Shown here: piece after piece, positions 8,440-17,810 of the stretch
Numbering within the stretch: position 1 is the stretch's first letter
Layout of the letters: every line of letters begins with the position of its first letter
From: Woeseia sp037968755
Lineage (GTDB): Bacteria; Pseudomonadota; Gammaproteobacteria; Steroidobacterales; Woeseiaceae
Assembly (NCBI GenBank): GCA_037968755.1
Contig: JBBKWB010000005.1
Coordinates: 31,592 to 95,591 of the forward strand
Length of the DNA: 64,000 nt
Direction: 5' to 3'
The notes under the pieces: generated by a model
Databases searched by the model: none
The model's input: only the letters and a program-made list of their open reading frames with translations
Told to the model about the DNA's origin: nothing
Program-made: the position numbers and the translations under genes

Positions 8440-9461
8440 ATGACATGATCGACAAGACGCCGGCTGATTCGGCAAACGAAGAGCATTTGCTTGAGGATAT
8501 TCTCCGTCAGGCAACTCCGCGACCACAACCGTCGACGGCTGCGCGTGAGCGGGCGCTGCGTGAACTGCGTGGCGAGTGGCGATCGCTGACGGCAGAGCGC
8601 AGAAAGCGCCGACAGTTTCTGGCGCTCGGCGCAGCGGCGTCAATCGCACTGGCGACACTGTTTGGCCTGCAGTGGTTCAATGCTGACACCGCACCTGCCT
8701 TGAATCCGCAAGCGCAAATACTGCGCATCGATGGCGACGCCGTAACGGTGAATGGACAGCTTGTAGCGGCAGATGATTTCAACGCCATGCCACTGTCGGC
8801 CGGCGACCAGTTGCAAACAACCAGGGACAGCCACGCGGCCATTGGCTGGGGCAATGGCTCCTTGCGACTTGATGCCGCATCAACGATAACGATGCTGGAG
8901 AATGGCGCTATCAATCTTGTCAGCGGCGCGGTGTATTTTGACTCGCAGCAATACGGTCATGACTCTGCTTCCCGGATTATTGTGCGCACCGTTTTTGGTG
9001 AGATCAGTCACCTTGGAACACAATTTCAGGCACGAATTAACGATGCCGAACTAACGCTGCAGGTTCGCGAAGGGGCAGTCGACATCAAGGGGCCACGGGT
9101 CGAAGTACAAATTGCCGCTGGCGAATCCTTGCACGTCACTGGAAACGGCGAAATACAGCGCCGGGCGATCTCCTCGCACGATCCAAGCTGGCAGTGGGCG
9201 ACCGAAATTGCCCCCGAGTTGTCACTCGATGGTCGCAGCACTGCTGACGTACTCAACTGGATTGGCCGGGAAACCGGGCAGCGGGTGCAGTATCGATCAA
9301 ACCAGGCGCGGCAGCTGGCCAGCAGTGAAGCGCGCGGCATTGGCACCCTCGCGCCGATTCCCGCGCTGCGTACTATCCCCTACATGACCTCACTGGACTA
9401 CTCTATAGTCGATGGCCTCATCACCGTCGAGCTCGCTACGCCGGTGCCAGTGAATCCGTGA
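8436..9461 (+). CDS. FecR-family anti-sigma/signal transducer
   Basis: Start taken at GTG 8436, overlapping the sigma stop as GTGA; ATG 8445 three codons later is the alternative. The cytosolic N-terminus (about 80 residues) is followed by a membrane segment (FLALGAAASIALATLFGLQWF). The periplasmic FecR domain shows the ordered pattern DSHAAIGWGNGSLRLDA, LVSGAVYFDSQ, TVFGEISHLGTQFQ and LQVREGAVDIKG. The C-terminal end (ADVLNWIGRETGQRVQY) resembles an STN-like fold, expected to touch the receptor's N-terminal signalling domain. It should hold the sigma factor inactive until the receptor reports ligand binding. An in-frame extension back to 8280 lies inside the sigma gene and is not credible. 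Confidence 0.9.
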   Translation: MNDMIDKTPADSANEEHLLEDILRQATPRPQPSTAARERALRELRGEWRSLTAERRKRRQFLALGAAASIALATLFGLQWFNADTAPALNPQAQILRIDGDAVTVNGQLVAADDFNAMPLSAGDQLQTTRDSHAAIGWGNGSLRLDAASTITMLENGAINLVSGAVYFDSQQYGHDSASRIIVRTVFGEISHLGTQFQARINDAELTLQVREGAVDIKGPRVEVQIAAGESLHVTGNGEIQRRAISSHDPSWQWATEIAPELSLDGRSTADVLNWIGRETGQRVQYRSNQARQLASSEARGIGTLAPIPALRTIPYMTSLDYSIVDGLITVELATPVPVNP

Positions 9462-9503
9462 TAGTTCGCTGCAGGTCCCGACCTTGGAGCACAGGTAAAT
9501 GCC

Positions 9504-11909
9504 GTGGCTCGATTAAGCCTTTTCTGGCGGGCAACTAAGCAACTGCCAATCGGTGCAAACCGCCTGCGAACCGGCGGGCGTCTGCTGTCGCACCTGTTTT
9601 ACACCGCACTGTTCTTGAGTGTCGCTGCCGGCGCGGAGGAAACGAGCGATGCAATTATCGCCAGGGTGGATCAACCGGTCGCAGAGGTCATAGACGCATG
9701 GCGAGAACGCGGTGTGCCGTTCGCGTACACGACGGAACTGGTCACACAAGACATGACCGTGCTGGAGCGTTCGACGGCCAGCGATCCCGTAGTGATGATC
9801 GGCCAGCTGTTGGCCCCCTATCATCTGCAAATTTTTCGAATTGAAGGCTTGCTGGTCATCGGGCGGGCGCGACCGGTTGAGGCAACGGACGCCGAGGTCG
9901 AATCACGTCCTGCAAGGCGACCGGACAACAGCAATTTGATCGCTGAAGTCACGGTATCGGCCAGCCGTTACGAAATTCTTCGCGAATTGCTGGACGCGCC
10001 ATCGCTAATAAGCCAGCGCACGATTCAGCAATTGCCGTTACTTGGTGACGACCCATTGCGTGCCGTGCAACGACTGCCCGGCAATGCATCAAGCGGCGCC
10101 TCTGCGAGAAGTCACCTGCGAGGTAGCGAGCAACAAGATACCGGTCTGATTCTGAACGGACAGCGCCTGCTCGACCCGTTTCATGTGCGCGATTATCAAA
10201 ACCTGTTTAGTGCAATCGACTCACGCGCCATTAATGGCATCGAGGTCTACACTGGTGGCTTTCCGGTTCAATACGGCGACGGCATTGGTGGCCTGGTATT
10301 GATTGATACGGTCAGCCCGGAACGAGATCGGCATACGGAGTTGGGCCTCAGCGTATACAACACGTCGGTACTGTCGGCCGGGCGTGCCGCCAATGGCGAT
10401 CTCGAATGGCTGTTTTCGGCGCGCCGCGGCAACCTCGACCTCATTCTCAAAGAAGAGCTCGGCGAGCCGTCTTACAACGATGTGTTTGCCGAGATTGGCA
10501 TCAACCTCTCCAGTGCAACGCACCTCTCAATCAACGGTCTGGTCGCAACTGACAACGTGTTGGCCATTGCGGAATCCGATCCCGATGAACGCGAAGCGTC
10601 GGTAAATGAAACTCGCAATGCGCAATTCTGGCTAAGCTGGAGTCAGGACTGGCGCGACAACCTTAGTAGCCTCACCACGCTATCGACTTCAGCGCTGAAC
10701 AGCGGCCGCATCGGCTCAGCCAACGACGAAGCGGAGATAATTGCCAGGGTCAACGACCAGCGCGATATCAACATCTCCGGACTGCAACAGGATTGGTCTT
10801 TTTCGCCGAATGATCGGCATAGACTTTCCTGGGGAGCCGAGTTTCGTCGCATTGAAGGCGACTTTCGTTACCAGGGTGAGGCCGAGTATTTCGGTGCCTT
10901 TGCCCGTTTTCGCAACACGCCGTTGACGATAGAACGCGATATCGACCTGCAGGTACGCGGCGACGCACTGGCCGCGTACCTCGCGGACCGTTGGCAAACC
11001 GGCGACAACACCGCGCTGGAATTGGGTTTGCGTTGGGATAAACAAAGTTACACCGATGCGGGCAACAACGAACAACTCAGTCCACGAATCAGCCTGCTGC
11101 ACTCGTGGTCAAAACGTACTGATCTGCGCTTCAGCGTTGGCCGCTATTACCAGTCGCAGGCCGTTAATGAGTTGCAGATCGAAGACGCGATTACCCGTTT
11201 TTCTCCAGCACAGCGCGCGGACCAGTTCATCGCCAGCATCCAGCATCAGCTGAATAGCAAATATTCGATTCGCGCGGAAGCCTATTACAAACGCCTGGGA
11301 CACTTGCGTCGGCGTTTCGAAAATCTGCTGGACCCGCTCGCGATCATGCCGGAGTTGAAACCGGACCGTATCGCCATCATCCCGGAAAGTGCGCGTGCGA
11401 CGGGCCTTGAACTGTCACTCGCGTTTGAGAATGACAAGGGACTTAGCTGGTGGGCATCCTACACACTCGCTAAAGTCGAGGATCGCCTGTTGGGCGCTTA
11501 CGTTCCGCGCAGTTGGGACCAGCGACACGCGCTCCAGGCAGGCGTCCTGTGGCACAACGAGCACTGGGATTTATCGATGGTATTGAATGGCCACAGCGGC
11601 TGGCCGAAGACCGGCGTTTTGGTAGCAGCTGATTCCGATATCGATGACCCGGAACTTACGTTTGCGAGTCGTAACCGCGAACGCTTTGCACCGTTTGCTT
11701 CTCTGGACCTGCGTGTAGCGCGACGGGTTCCAGTTAAGTTTGGCGAGATGAGCTGGTTCTTCGAACTGTCTAACGCCACCAACCGACGCAACGCCTGCTG
11801 TACTGATTTCGAGCTTGATGAAGAAGCAGGTCCGTCGCCGCAGCTGCTGCAGCGCGACGAGTACTGGTTCCCATTGCTGCCCGCTATCGGCGTACTGTGG
11901 GAGTTTTGA
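9504..11909 (+). CDS. TonB-dependent receptor with N-terminal STN signalling domain (FecA-like)
   Basis: 801 residues from GTG 9504. A long n-region leads to a signal peptide core (LFYTALFLSVAAGA). Residues about 50-115 form the STN signalling domain (VDQPVAEVIDAWRERGVPFAY then LLVIGRA). The plug follows (VTVSASR as a possible TonB box, LPLLGDDPLRAVQRLPG, YTGGFPVQYGDGIGGLVLIDT), then a large beta-barrel ending GVLWEF. The STN domain and the upstream FecI/FecR pair show that it signals as well as transports. The barrel sequence does not reveal the ligand: a siderophore, a vitamin and an oligosaccharide are all possible. It is the last gene of the cassette. Confidence 0.92.
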   Translation: MARLSLFWRATKQLPIGANRLRTGGRLLSHLFYTALFLSVAAGAEETSDAIIARVDQPVAEVIDAWRERGVPFAYTTELVTQDMTVLERSTASDPVVMIGQLLAPYHLQIFRIEGLLVIGRARPVEATDAEVESRPARRPDNSNLIAEVTVSASRYEILRELLDAPSLISQRTIQQLPLLGDDPLRAVQRLPGNASSGASARSHLRGSEQQDTGLILNGQRLLDPFHVRDYQNLFSAIDSRAINGIEVYTGGFPVQYGDGIGGLVLIDTVSPERDRHTELGLSVYNTSVLSAGRAANGDLEWLFSARRGNLDLILKEELGEPSYNDVFAEIGINLSSATHLSINGLVATDNVLAIAESDPDEREASVNETRNAQFWLSWSQDWRDNLSSLTTLSTSALNSGRIGSANDEAEIIARVNDQRDINISGLQQDWSFSPNDRHRLSWGAEFRRIEGDFRYQGEAEYFGAFARFRNTPLTIERDIDLQVRGDALAAYLADRWQTGDNTALELGLRWDKQSYTDAGNNEQLSPRISLLHSWSKRTDLRFSVGRYYQSQAVNELQIEDAITRFSPAQRADQFIASIQHQLNSKYSIRAEAYYKRLGHLRRRFENLLDPLAIMPELKPDRIAIIPESARATGLELSLAFENDKGLSWWASYTLAKVEDRLLGAYVPRSWDQRHALQAGVLWHNEHWDLSMVLNGHSGWPKTGVLVAADSDIDDPELTFASRNRERFAPFASLDLRVARRVPVKFGEMSWFFELSNATNRRNACCTDFELDEEAGPSPQLLQRDEYWFPLLPAIGVLWEF

Positions 11910-11952
11910 ACACTGACTTGGCCGCTGGTGCTTCTGCACATTGGTACCGCGG

Positions 11953-11986
11953 CTGCCGGTAATCCGGTTTATCAGGTTACCGGCAG
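11953..11986. other. 10-bp inverted repeat between convergent genes
   Basis: CTGCCGGTAA (11953-11962) and TTACCGGCAG (11977-11986) pair perfectly around a 14-base loop. It lies between the 3' ends of the TonB receptor and sodB, so it could stabilise or end either transcript. There is no T-run on either side, so it is not a standard intrinsic terminator. Confidence 0.5.
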
Positions 11987-12072
11987 TAAGCGCGACACCT
12001 AAGGGTGGGCAACATTGGGAGCAGGCCGCTCCCGAACATGGTACTGCAATGTCGCTGACCCCAGACCGCGTA

Positions 12073-12672
12073 CTATTTCGCGGCAGTGGTCGCGGACAGA
12101 TTACTTTCCGCAAAATTCCAATTTGTAAGCTCGTTCAATACGGTATCCACGTAAGCACCGCGATCATTCTGTGTGTCCAGGTAGTAGGCATGCTCCCAGA
12201 CATCGATCGTCAAAAGCGGTGTCATGCCATGGCACAGCGGATTGTCGGCGTCATGGGTGCTGACTATCTCCAGCTTGTTGTCGGATCGCATTACGAGCCA
12301 TGCCCAACCCGAACCAAAGTGGCTTGCAGCCGCGTTCTTCAGCTTGTCGCGAAATTCCGCGAAGCTGCCAAATGATTCGTCAATTTGTGTTTTCAGATCG
12401 CCGTTAGGCTGACCACCGCCGCCGGCCTTCATGCTGCGCCAGTAGAAATCGTGATTCCAAACCTGTGCTGCGGCGTTGAATACGCCGCCGCTCGACCCCG
12501 TTACAATGCTATCCAGGGACTGATCTTCAGCTGGTGTACCTTCAATCTGAGCCTTTAGCTTAGCCATGTAACCACTGTGATGCTTGTCGTAATGGAGCTT
12601 GAGCGTGCGCGAGCTGATGTGCGGCTCCAGCGCGTCGTAGTCATAGGGCAACGGCTTCATCTCGAACTTCAT
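12073..12672 (-). CDS. sodB: Iron/manganese superoxide dismutase
   Basis: 199 residues, typical of the family. The N-terminal helix hairpin has LHYDKHHSGYMAKL with the first metal His. The second ligand is in QVWNHDFYW, and Asp and the last His are in TIDVWEHAYY. The Fe-type marker AAAQVWNHDFYW is present and GGGGQPNGDL follows. It converts superoxide to hydrogen peroxide and oxygen in the cytosol. No signal peptide is present. It is monocistronic and divergent from maeB. Confidence 0.95.
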   Translation of the reverse strand: MKFEMKPLPYDYDALEPHISSRTLKLHYDKHHSGYMAKLKAQIEGTPAEDQSLDSIVTGSSGGVFNAAAQVWNHDFYWRSMKAGGGGQPNGDLKTQIDESFGSFAEFRDKLKNAAASHFGSGWAWLVMRSDNKLEIVSTHDADNPLCHGMTPLLTIDVWEHAYYLDTQNDRGAYVDTVLNELTNWNFAESNLSATTAAK

Positions 12673-12880
12673 GCATTGTTCCTTAAATTGCAGAATGGTC
12701 CATTACCATATCAGCAGTCCGGCATGACTGCTCCTCGCGACCATCCGCCTGATCACTGGTAGCCCTGTTCTGCTACGAAAATGCGGCTAGTTTCGTTGCT
12801 GCGGCACTATTGGTTTATGATCAACCGCTCGCAGGCAAGCGCGCTGCTGGTCCTGAACCAACCGATACGGAATTGTATAA

Positions 12881-15160
12881 ATGTCCGATCCACTCGAAGA
12901 AGCCTCGCTCCGATATCACCAGCTGCATCCCGCCGGCAAACTCACAGTTACTCCGACTAAGCCGCTGGCCAATCAGCTCGACCTGGCGCAGGCCTACTCA
13001 CCGGGCGTCGCGTTCCCCTGCATGCGGATAAAAGATGACCCCAGAAAGGCCGCTGACTATACAGCGCGAGGCAATCTCGTCGGCGTCATCACAAATGGCA
13101 GTGCCGTGCTCGGGCTGGGACCAATCGGCCCGCTCGCCGCCAAACCTGTGATGGAAGGCAAGTCGGTGTTGTTCAAAAAGTTTGCCGGCATTGATGCCTT
13201 TGACCTCGAAATAGACGAGAACGATCCGCACAAACTCATCGAGATCATTGCCACGCTGGAGCCAACCTTCGGTGCCATTAACCTGGAGGACATCAAAGCC
13301 CCCGAATGTTTTATCGTCGAGCAACAGCTCAACGAGCGGATGAACATCCCGGTCTTCCACGATGACCAGCACGGTACGGCGATAGTCGTCAGCGCAGCGA
13401 TTAGGAACGGGCTGAAAATTGTCGGCAAAGAACTTGCCGACATCCGCCTGGTGTCGACAGGCGGCGGTGCCGCCAGCCTCTCCTGCCTCGACTTGCTGGT
13501 CCATCTCGGCCTGCAGAAGAAAAACATCACCTTGTGTGACCTGCACGGGGTCGTCTACGAAGGCCGTAAGGAGGACATGAATCCTTACAAATCGCGGTAT
13601 GCGCGTGAGACCGGGTTGCGTGACCTCAGCGAAGCAATCGAAGGTGCAGATGTATTCCTGGGGCTGTCTGCTCCGAACGTACTTACCGCCGAGATGGTCA
13701 AGAAGATGGCAGATCGGCCACTGGTACTCGCGCTGGCCAACCCTACCCCGGAAATTCTTCCCGAAGTTGCCTTTGCAGCCCGGCCGGACATCATCATGGC
13801 GACGGGCCGCTCCGATTACCCGAACCAGGTCAATAATGTTCTGTGTTTTCCGTTTATTTTCAGGGGGGCACTGGACGTCGGCGCAACCGACATCAACATC
13901 GAGATGAAAGTCGCTTGTGTTGATGCAATTGCAGCCCTTGCACAACTTGAATCAACTGACGAAGTTGCCAATGCCTACCAGGGTGAATCACTTACATTCG
14001 GCCCGCAATACATCATTCCAAAACCATTCGATCCGCGCTTGATGGAAGTGGTGTCGTTTGCTGTTGCTAAAGCCGCAATGGATTCAGGTGTAGCAACGCG
14101 TCCAATCGCCGATCTCGATGCATACCTCGAAAGATTGCAGAATTTCAGCAACCGGTCAGCGATGTTCATGCAGCCGGTTATTGACGTCGCGAAACTCGAT
14201 ACTGAACGCCTGGTTTATGCGGAAGGCGAGAACGAGGTCGTACTGCGTGCCGTGCAGGCGGTGATTGATGAACACATTGCTCATCCGGTAGTGATCGGCC
14301 GGGCGGCTGTGGTCAACGAACGCATCAACCGGTTAGGCTTGCGGATGCAGAGCGGCGTGGATTTCGAACTGGTCGACCCGGACAACGACCCACGCTATCG
14401 CGATTACTGGCAGTTCTACCATTCGCGGATGGCGCGCAAGGGCGTCGCCGTCTCCGCCGCGAAAACGGTTATGCGCACCAACAGCACGGTAATCGCTGCC
14501 TGCATGGTGGCCATGGGGCAGGCGCAAGCCCTGTTATGCGGCACTGTGGGTCGCTTTGACCATCACCTGCAGGACATCATCGGCATCATCGGCCCGGCAA
14601 GCCCGGAGCAAAAGATCTCGTCGCTGTCAGTGCTGTTCCTGCCGGATGGCCCTCTGTTTATTGCCGACGCTTTTATAGAAGTGAATCCGAATGTCGAGCA
14701 AATCGTGGCAACCACTTTCGCCAGTACCGCACGTGTACAGAGTTTTGGTATCAAGCCAAAAGTTGCGCTGCTTTCGCACTCCAATTTCGGCTCCTCTGGC
14801 GCGGCATCAGCGCGCAAGATGCGGGACGCTACGCGAATAATCAAAGAACGTGATCCGGAGCTGGAAGTCGATGGCGAGATGCACGCATTGACCGCGATGA
14901 ATGAGGCTATCCGCAAAACCCTGGATCCGAACGCCACCCTGACTGGCAGGGCAAACCTGCTGATCATGCCCAATCTTGATACGGCAAATATTGCAATGGA
15001 GCTGATACGCTCGATTACGGATGCGCTGTTCATCGGGCCGATACTCTCGGGTACCGCGAAGCCCGCGCATATAGTCACACCCTCATCGAGCGCAAAGGGC
15101 ATCTTTAATATGAGTGCGATCGCCGTCGCGGATGCCTGGCGACGCGCAAATGTCGACTGA
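12881..15160 (+). CDS. maeB: NADP-type malic enzyme with C-terminal phosphotransacetylase-like domain
   Basis: 759 residues, the MaeB length. Residues 1-430 are the malic enzyme part: YSPGVAFPC, the catalytic region GNLVGVITNGSAVLGLG, NLEDIKAPECF, the metal-binding VFHDDQHGTAIV, and the NADP fold VSTGGGAASL. Residues about 440-759 are the phosphotransacetylase-like regulatory domain (VGRFDHHLQDIIGIIG, ALLSHSNFGSS, NLLIMPNLDTANIAMELIR). It decarboxylates malate to pyruvate with NADPH production; the second domain usually binds acetyl-CoA as an allosteric signal rather than acting as an enzyme. It starts at ATG 12881 and is followed 32 bases later by an ABC exporter gene with no clear link in function. 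Confidence 0.95.
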   Translation: MSDPLEEASLRYHQLHPAGKLTVTPTKPLANQLDLAQAYSPGVAFPCMRIKDDPRKAADYTARGNLVGVITNGSAVLGLGPIGPLAAKPVMEGKSVLFKKFAGIDAFDLEIDENDPHKLIEIIATLEPTFGAINLEDIKAPECFIVEQQLNERMNIPVFHDDQHGTAIVVSAAIRNGLKIVGKELADIRLVSTGGGAASLSCLDLLVHLGLQKKNITLCDLHGVVYEGRKEDMNPYKSRYARETGLRDLSEAIEGADVFLGLSAPNVLTAEMVKKMADRPLVLALANPTPEILPEVAFAARPDIIMATGRSDYPNQVNNVLCFPFIFRGALDVGATDINIEMKVACVDAIAALAQLESTDEVANAYQGESLTFGPQYIIPKPFDPRLMEVVSFAVAKAAMDSGVATRPIADLDAYLERLQNFSNRSAMFMQPVIDVAKLDTERLVYAEGENEVVLRAVQAVIDEHIAHPVVIGRAAVVNERINRLGLRMQSGVDFELVDPDNDPRYRDYWQFYHSRMARKGVAVSAAKTVMRTNSTVIAACMVAMGQAQALLCGTVGRFDHHLQDIIGIIGPASPEQKISSLSVLFLPDGPLFIADAFIEVNPNVEQIVATTFASTARVQSFGIKPKVALLSHSNFGSSGAASARKMRDATRIIKERDPELEVDGEMHALTAMNEAIRKTLDPNATLTGRANLLIMPNLDTANIAMELIRSITDALFIGPILSGTAKPAHIVTPSSSAKGIFNMSAIAVADAWRRANVD

Positions 15161-15192
15161 GCTCGCGCTTGCCGTGATTCGGACGCGTTCAC

Positions 15193-17016
15193 GTGGCTGA
15201 CGACGGCGATCAAAGCGCCAGCTTTTTCACTCGTTTTCTAGGTGTCTTTCGCTACAGCCACCGTGCAATGCAACTGGTCTGGACGACCAGCCCTCGCCTT
15301 ACCCTGGTACTCGCGGTTCTGACCCTTGCCGCCGGCATTCTGCCAGCTGGCATCGCCTGGGTTGGTCAACTGATTGTCGATGGCGTCGTTGCTGCCATGG
15401 CCGCAGCGGACCCCGATACGCGTTACGTGCTCAGCCTGCTCGCGGTGGAGGCGCTGCTGGTCGTCGCGGTGGCTGCAAGCCAGCGTGGCATTTCTGCCAG
15501 CCAGTCCCTGCTTCGGGCACTACTCGGGCAACGGGTTAACGTCATGATTCTCGAGAAGGCACTGACGTTGCAGTTGTCGCATTTCGAGGATTCCGAATTC
15601 TACGACAAGTTGACCCAGGCACGCCGGGAGGCATCGAGTCGGCCGTTAAGTCTCGTTAATCGCACCTTCGGCCTGACACAAAATGCCATAACGCTCGTTA
15701 GCTACTCAGTGCTGTTGTACAAGTTCTCGCCGTGGGCTGTACTCATTCTTGTTGGCGCGGGACTGCCGTCGTTCTTCGCCGAAGCAAAATTTTCCGGCGA
15801 CGCATTTCGATTGTTTCGCTGGCGTTCGCCCGACACGCGGATGCAGATGTATCTGGAAACGGTCATCGCGCGCGAGGACGGCGTTAAGGAAGTGAAGCTG
15901 TTCCAGCTTGGGCCGCGGCTGCTGCAACGTTATCGCGACATTTTTAACAAGCTGTTCGTAGAGGACAGGCGACTCACGCTGCGCCGCGATAGCTGGGGTT
16001 TCGCGCTGGGCCTGTTGTCGACAGCTGCGTTTTACGGCGCCTACGTATGGATCGTAATTGCCACGATCAGCCGCGAGATCACACTGGGCGCAATGACCAT
16101 GTACCTGATGCTGTTCCGACAGGGACAGGCCGCCGTTACCGCGAGCCTGTCTGCTATCAGCGGCATGTACGAAGATAATCTGTACCTCTCTAACCTGTAT
16201 GAGTACCTGGCACAGCCGGTGCCGAGCCGGCGAGGCGAAGCGGAGCACGGTCCGGATCCTTCGCGCGGGATTGAATTTCGCGGTGTGTCCTTCCGCTACC
16301 CGGGTGCTGCGGATGACGCGCTCAGCGACGTCAGTTTGCAAATCCGGCCCGGTCAGAGTCTCGCTCTGGTCGGCGAGAACGGTTCGGGCAAGACGACACT
16401 CATCAAACTGCTGACTCGTTTGTATGAACCAACCAGTGGACAGGTATTCCTTGATGGGCTCCCGTTAGTCGAATGGGACGTCGAGGCGTTGCGGCGCCGG
16501 ATCGGAGTTATTTTCCAGGACTTCGGTCGCTATCAGTTTTCCGTTGGTGAGAACATCGGCGCTGGCGACGTCCGCTACATTGACGACGAGCAGCGCTGGG
16601 AGGCCGCTGCCGAAACCGGCATGGCGGCGCCGTTCATCGAGTCGATGCCGGAGGCCTACCACACTCAACTGGGTCGCTGGTTCAAAGGCGGTCGGGAATT
16701 GTCGGGCGGACAGTGGCAGAAGATTGCGCTGTCCCGGGCGTTCATGCGCAGCGATGCCGACATCCTGGTACTGGATGAACCGACGGCCGCGATGGACGCC
16801 GCTTCCGAAGCCGCAATATTCGACCATTTTCGACGATCCAGTCGGGAGAAAATGACGATCCTTATTTCGCACCGTTTCTCTACGGTACGCGCCGCGGACC
16901 AGATCATCGTCATTCAGCATGGCCGAATTACGGAGCAAGGCGACCACGAAAGTCTGCTAGCCCTTGGTGGTCAGTACGCTCACCTGTTTGAACTGCAGGC
17001 GCGCGGCTACCAGTAG
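15193..17016 (+). CDS. ABC exporter, fused permease and ATPase
   Basis: 607 residues from GTG 15193. The membrane half (about 1-330) holds six hydrophobic segments, the first being LTLVLAVLTLAAGILPAGIAWVGQL. The ATPase half has Walker A VGENGSGKTT (about 392), Q-loop VIFQDFGRYQF, signature LSGGQWQKIAL (about 501), Walker B ILVLDEPTAAMD (about 527) and H-loop ILISHRFST. The FQDFGRYQFSVGENI form is typical of half-transporters near lantibiotic/peptide or lipid exporters; the cargo cannot be read from sequence. It would work as a homodimer in the inner membrane. It lies in the same direction as maeB. Confidence 0.9.
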   Translation: MADDGDQSASFFTRFLGVFRYSHRAMQLVWTTSPRLTLVLAVLTLAAGILPAGIAWVGQLIVDGVVAAMAAADPDTRYVLSLLAVEALLVVAVAASQRGISASQSLLRALLGQRVNVMILEKALTLQLSHFEDSEFYDKLTQARREASSRPLSLVNRTFGLTQNAITLVSYSVLLYKFSPWAVLILVGAGLPSFFAEAKFSGDAFRLFRWRSPDTRMQMYLETVIAREDGVKEVKLFQLGPRLLQRYRDIFNKLFVEDRRLTLRRDSWGFALGLLSTAAFYGAYVWIVIATISREITLGAMTMYLMLFRQGQAAVTASLSAISGMYEDNLYLSNLYEYLAQPVPSRRGEAEHGPDPSRGIEFRGVSFRYPGAADDALSDVSLQIRPGQSLALVGENGSGKTTLIKLLTRLYEPTSGQVFLDGLPLVEWDVEALRRRIGVIFQDFGRYQFSVGENIGAGDVRYIDDEQRWEAAAETGMAAPFIESMPEAYHTQLGRWFKGGRELSGGQWQKIALSRAFMRSDADILVLDEPTAAMDAASEAAIFDHFRRSSREKMTILISHRFSTVRAADQIIVIQHGRITEQGDHESLLALGGQYAHLFELQARGYQ

Positions 17017-17115
17017 CGCTTTCTGGCCATTAGCTGCGTGTATAACTTGCAAAATCCTTGCAACAACGGCGTCTATACGCGAACGAGCCTTTGCGTGGCG
17101 CACCCTCTTCGCTGA

Positions 17116-17138
17116 GCCCGGCCTGCAAGAGGCCGGGC
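17116..17138. other. GC-rich hairpin between convergent genes
   Basis: A 9-bp perfect stem, GCCCGGCCT / AGGCCGGGC, with a 5-base loop. It lies between the ends of the ABC exporter gene and the leftward DUF4396 gene. It lacks a T-run, so it may be a weak or bidirectional transcript end. Confidence 0.5.
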
Positions 17139-17160
17139 AACCGGAATCGCCTTAGGTCAG

Positions 17161-17742
17161 CTAGTGGCATTGCTTCATGTTGCGACTTAGTAGCCACCAG
17201 TTCACCGGCCAGGCGGCCAGAAAACCAGCAGGAATTGCAACAGCGATACCGAACCAGAACATCGGATGCAGGATGCTGCCCATCTGCATGCCACCGACAC
17301 TGTAGTCGGCGACGTTCATGGCAATCTCCATCACTCCAATCGAGATGACCTCGCCCAGCCAGATGATCCGAAATGCCTCCCACAAGCTGATGCCCTGATT
17401 GCGCGCGACTGGCACGACACCGAGCGTCAGCCCACTGATGTAGGCAAGGGTCGTCGCCAGCGCGATCGTCCAGCCCACGGAAAAACCCAGGGTCACGCCG
17501 ATCATCAGACCAGCCACCTCGCCTATGACGCAGCCGGTCAAACAATGCAGTGTCGCCTGTGCCGAAAGTTTGAGCGGACCACCGTCGCCAGCATGGTGGC
17601 CGTGGTGCGCCATGTGTGCGTGATTTGCCGCAGTGTGCTGCTCTGCGACTGCAGCGTGATTCTCGTTCGCCCCGTGGTGTTCTTGTGCCAGCCCGCCGTG
17701 CTGATGCTCGCTATGGCGAGCGCCTGAGATACTTGTATTCAT
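17161..17742 (-). CDS. DUF4396-type membrane protein with His-rich N-terminus, probable copper handling
   Basis: 193 residues from ATG 17742, preceded by AGAGGTGA; the longer frame to 17919 runs through the operators and is rejected. The first 50 residues hold 13 His (for example HAHMAHHGHH), a likely metal-binding tail. Four hydrophobic segments follow: ATLHCLTGCVIGEVAGLMIG with a Cys-x3-Cys pair in the membrane, WTIALATTLAYISGLTLGVV, a region with LGEVISIGVMEIAMNV, and MFWFGIAVAIPAGFLAAWPV. This pattern fits DUF4396. It is divergent from csoR and its promoter spacer contains a CsoR-type operator, so a role in copper binding or transport is likely but not shown. Confidence 0.82.
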   Translation of the reverse strand: MNTSISGARHSEHQHGGLAQEHHGANENHAAVAEQHTAANHAHMAHHGHHAGDGGPLKLSAQATLHCLTGCVIGEVAGLMIGVTLGFSVGWTIALATTLAYISGLTLGVVPVARNQGISLWEAFRIIWLGEVISIGVMEIAMNVADYSVGGMQMGSILHPMFWFGIAVAIPAGFLAAWPVNWWLLSRNMKQCH

Positions 17743-17753
17743 AATCACCTCTT

Positions 17754-17767
17754 GACCCGATCGGGTC
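17754..17767. other. Perfect 14-bp palindrome in the DUF4396 leader
   Basis: GACCCGATCGGGTC is a perfect palindrome between the predicted leftward start point (near 17804) and the DUF4396 ATG (17742). It differs from the CsoR boxes, so it may bind another regulator or fold as a leader hairpin. No further evidence is visible. Confidence 0.5.
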
Positions 17768-17777
17768 GAAAAAAGCC

Positions 17778-17805
17778 TTGTCTTTATACCCCCATGGGGT
17801 ATAGT
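17778..17805 (+). promoter_or_regulatory. csoR promoter with CsoR-type operator in the spacer
   Basis: The -35 TTGTCT (17778-17783) and -10 TATAGT (17800-17805) are 16 bases apart. The spacer and part of the -10 are covered by ATACCCCCATGGGGTAT (17786-17802), the G-tract inverted repeat form known for CsoR operators. Apo-CsoR bound here would block polymerase; copper would release it. The expected start is about 40 bases before the csoR ATG. Confidence 0.8.
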
Positions 17806-17810
17806 CGAAA

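Noticed and set aside
12998..13945. 315-residue leftward frame opposite maeB
   Set aside because: Antisense to the malic enzyme catalytic domain; no start signals or family motifs.
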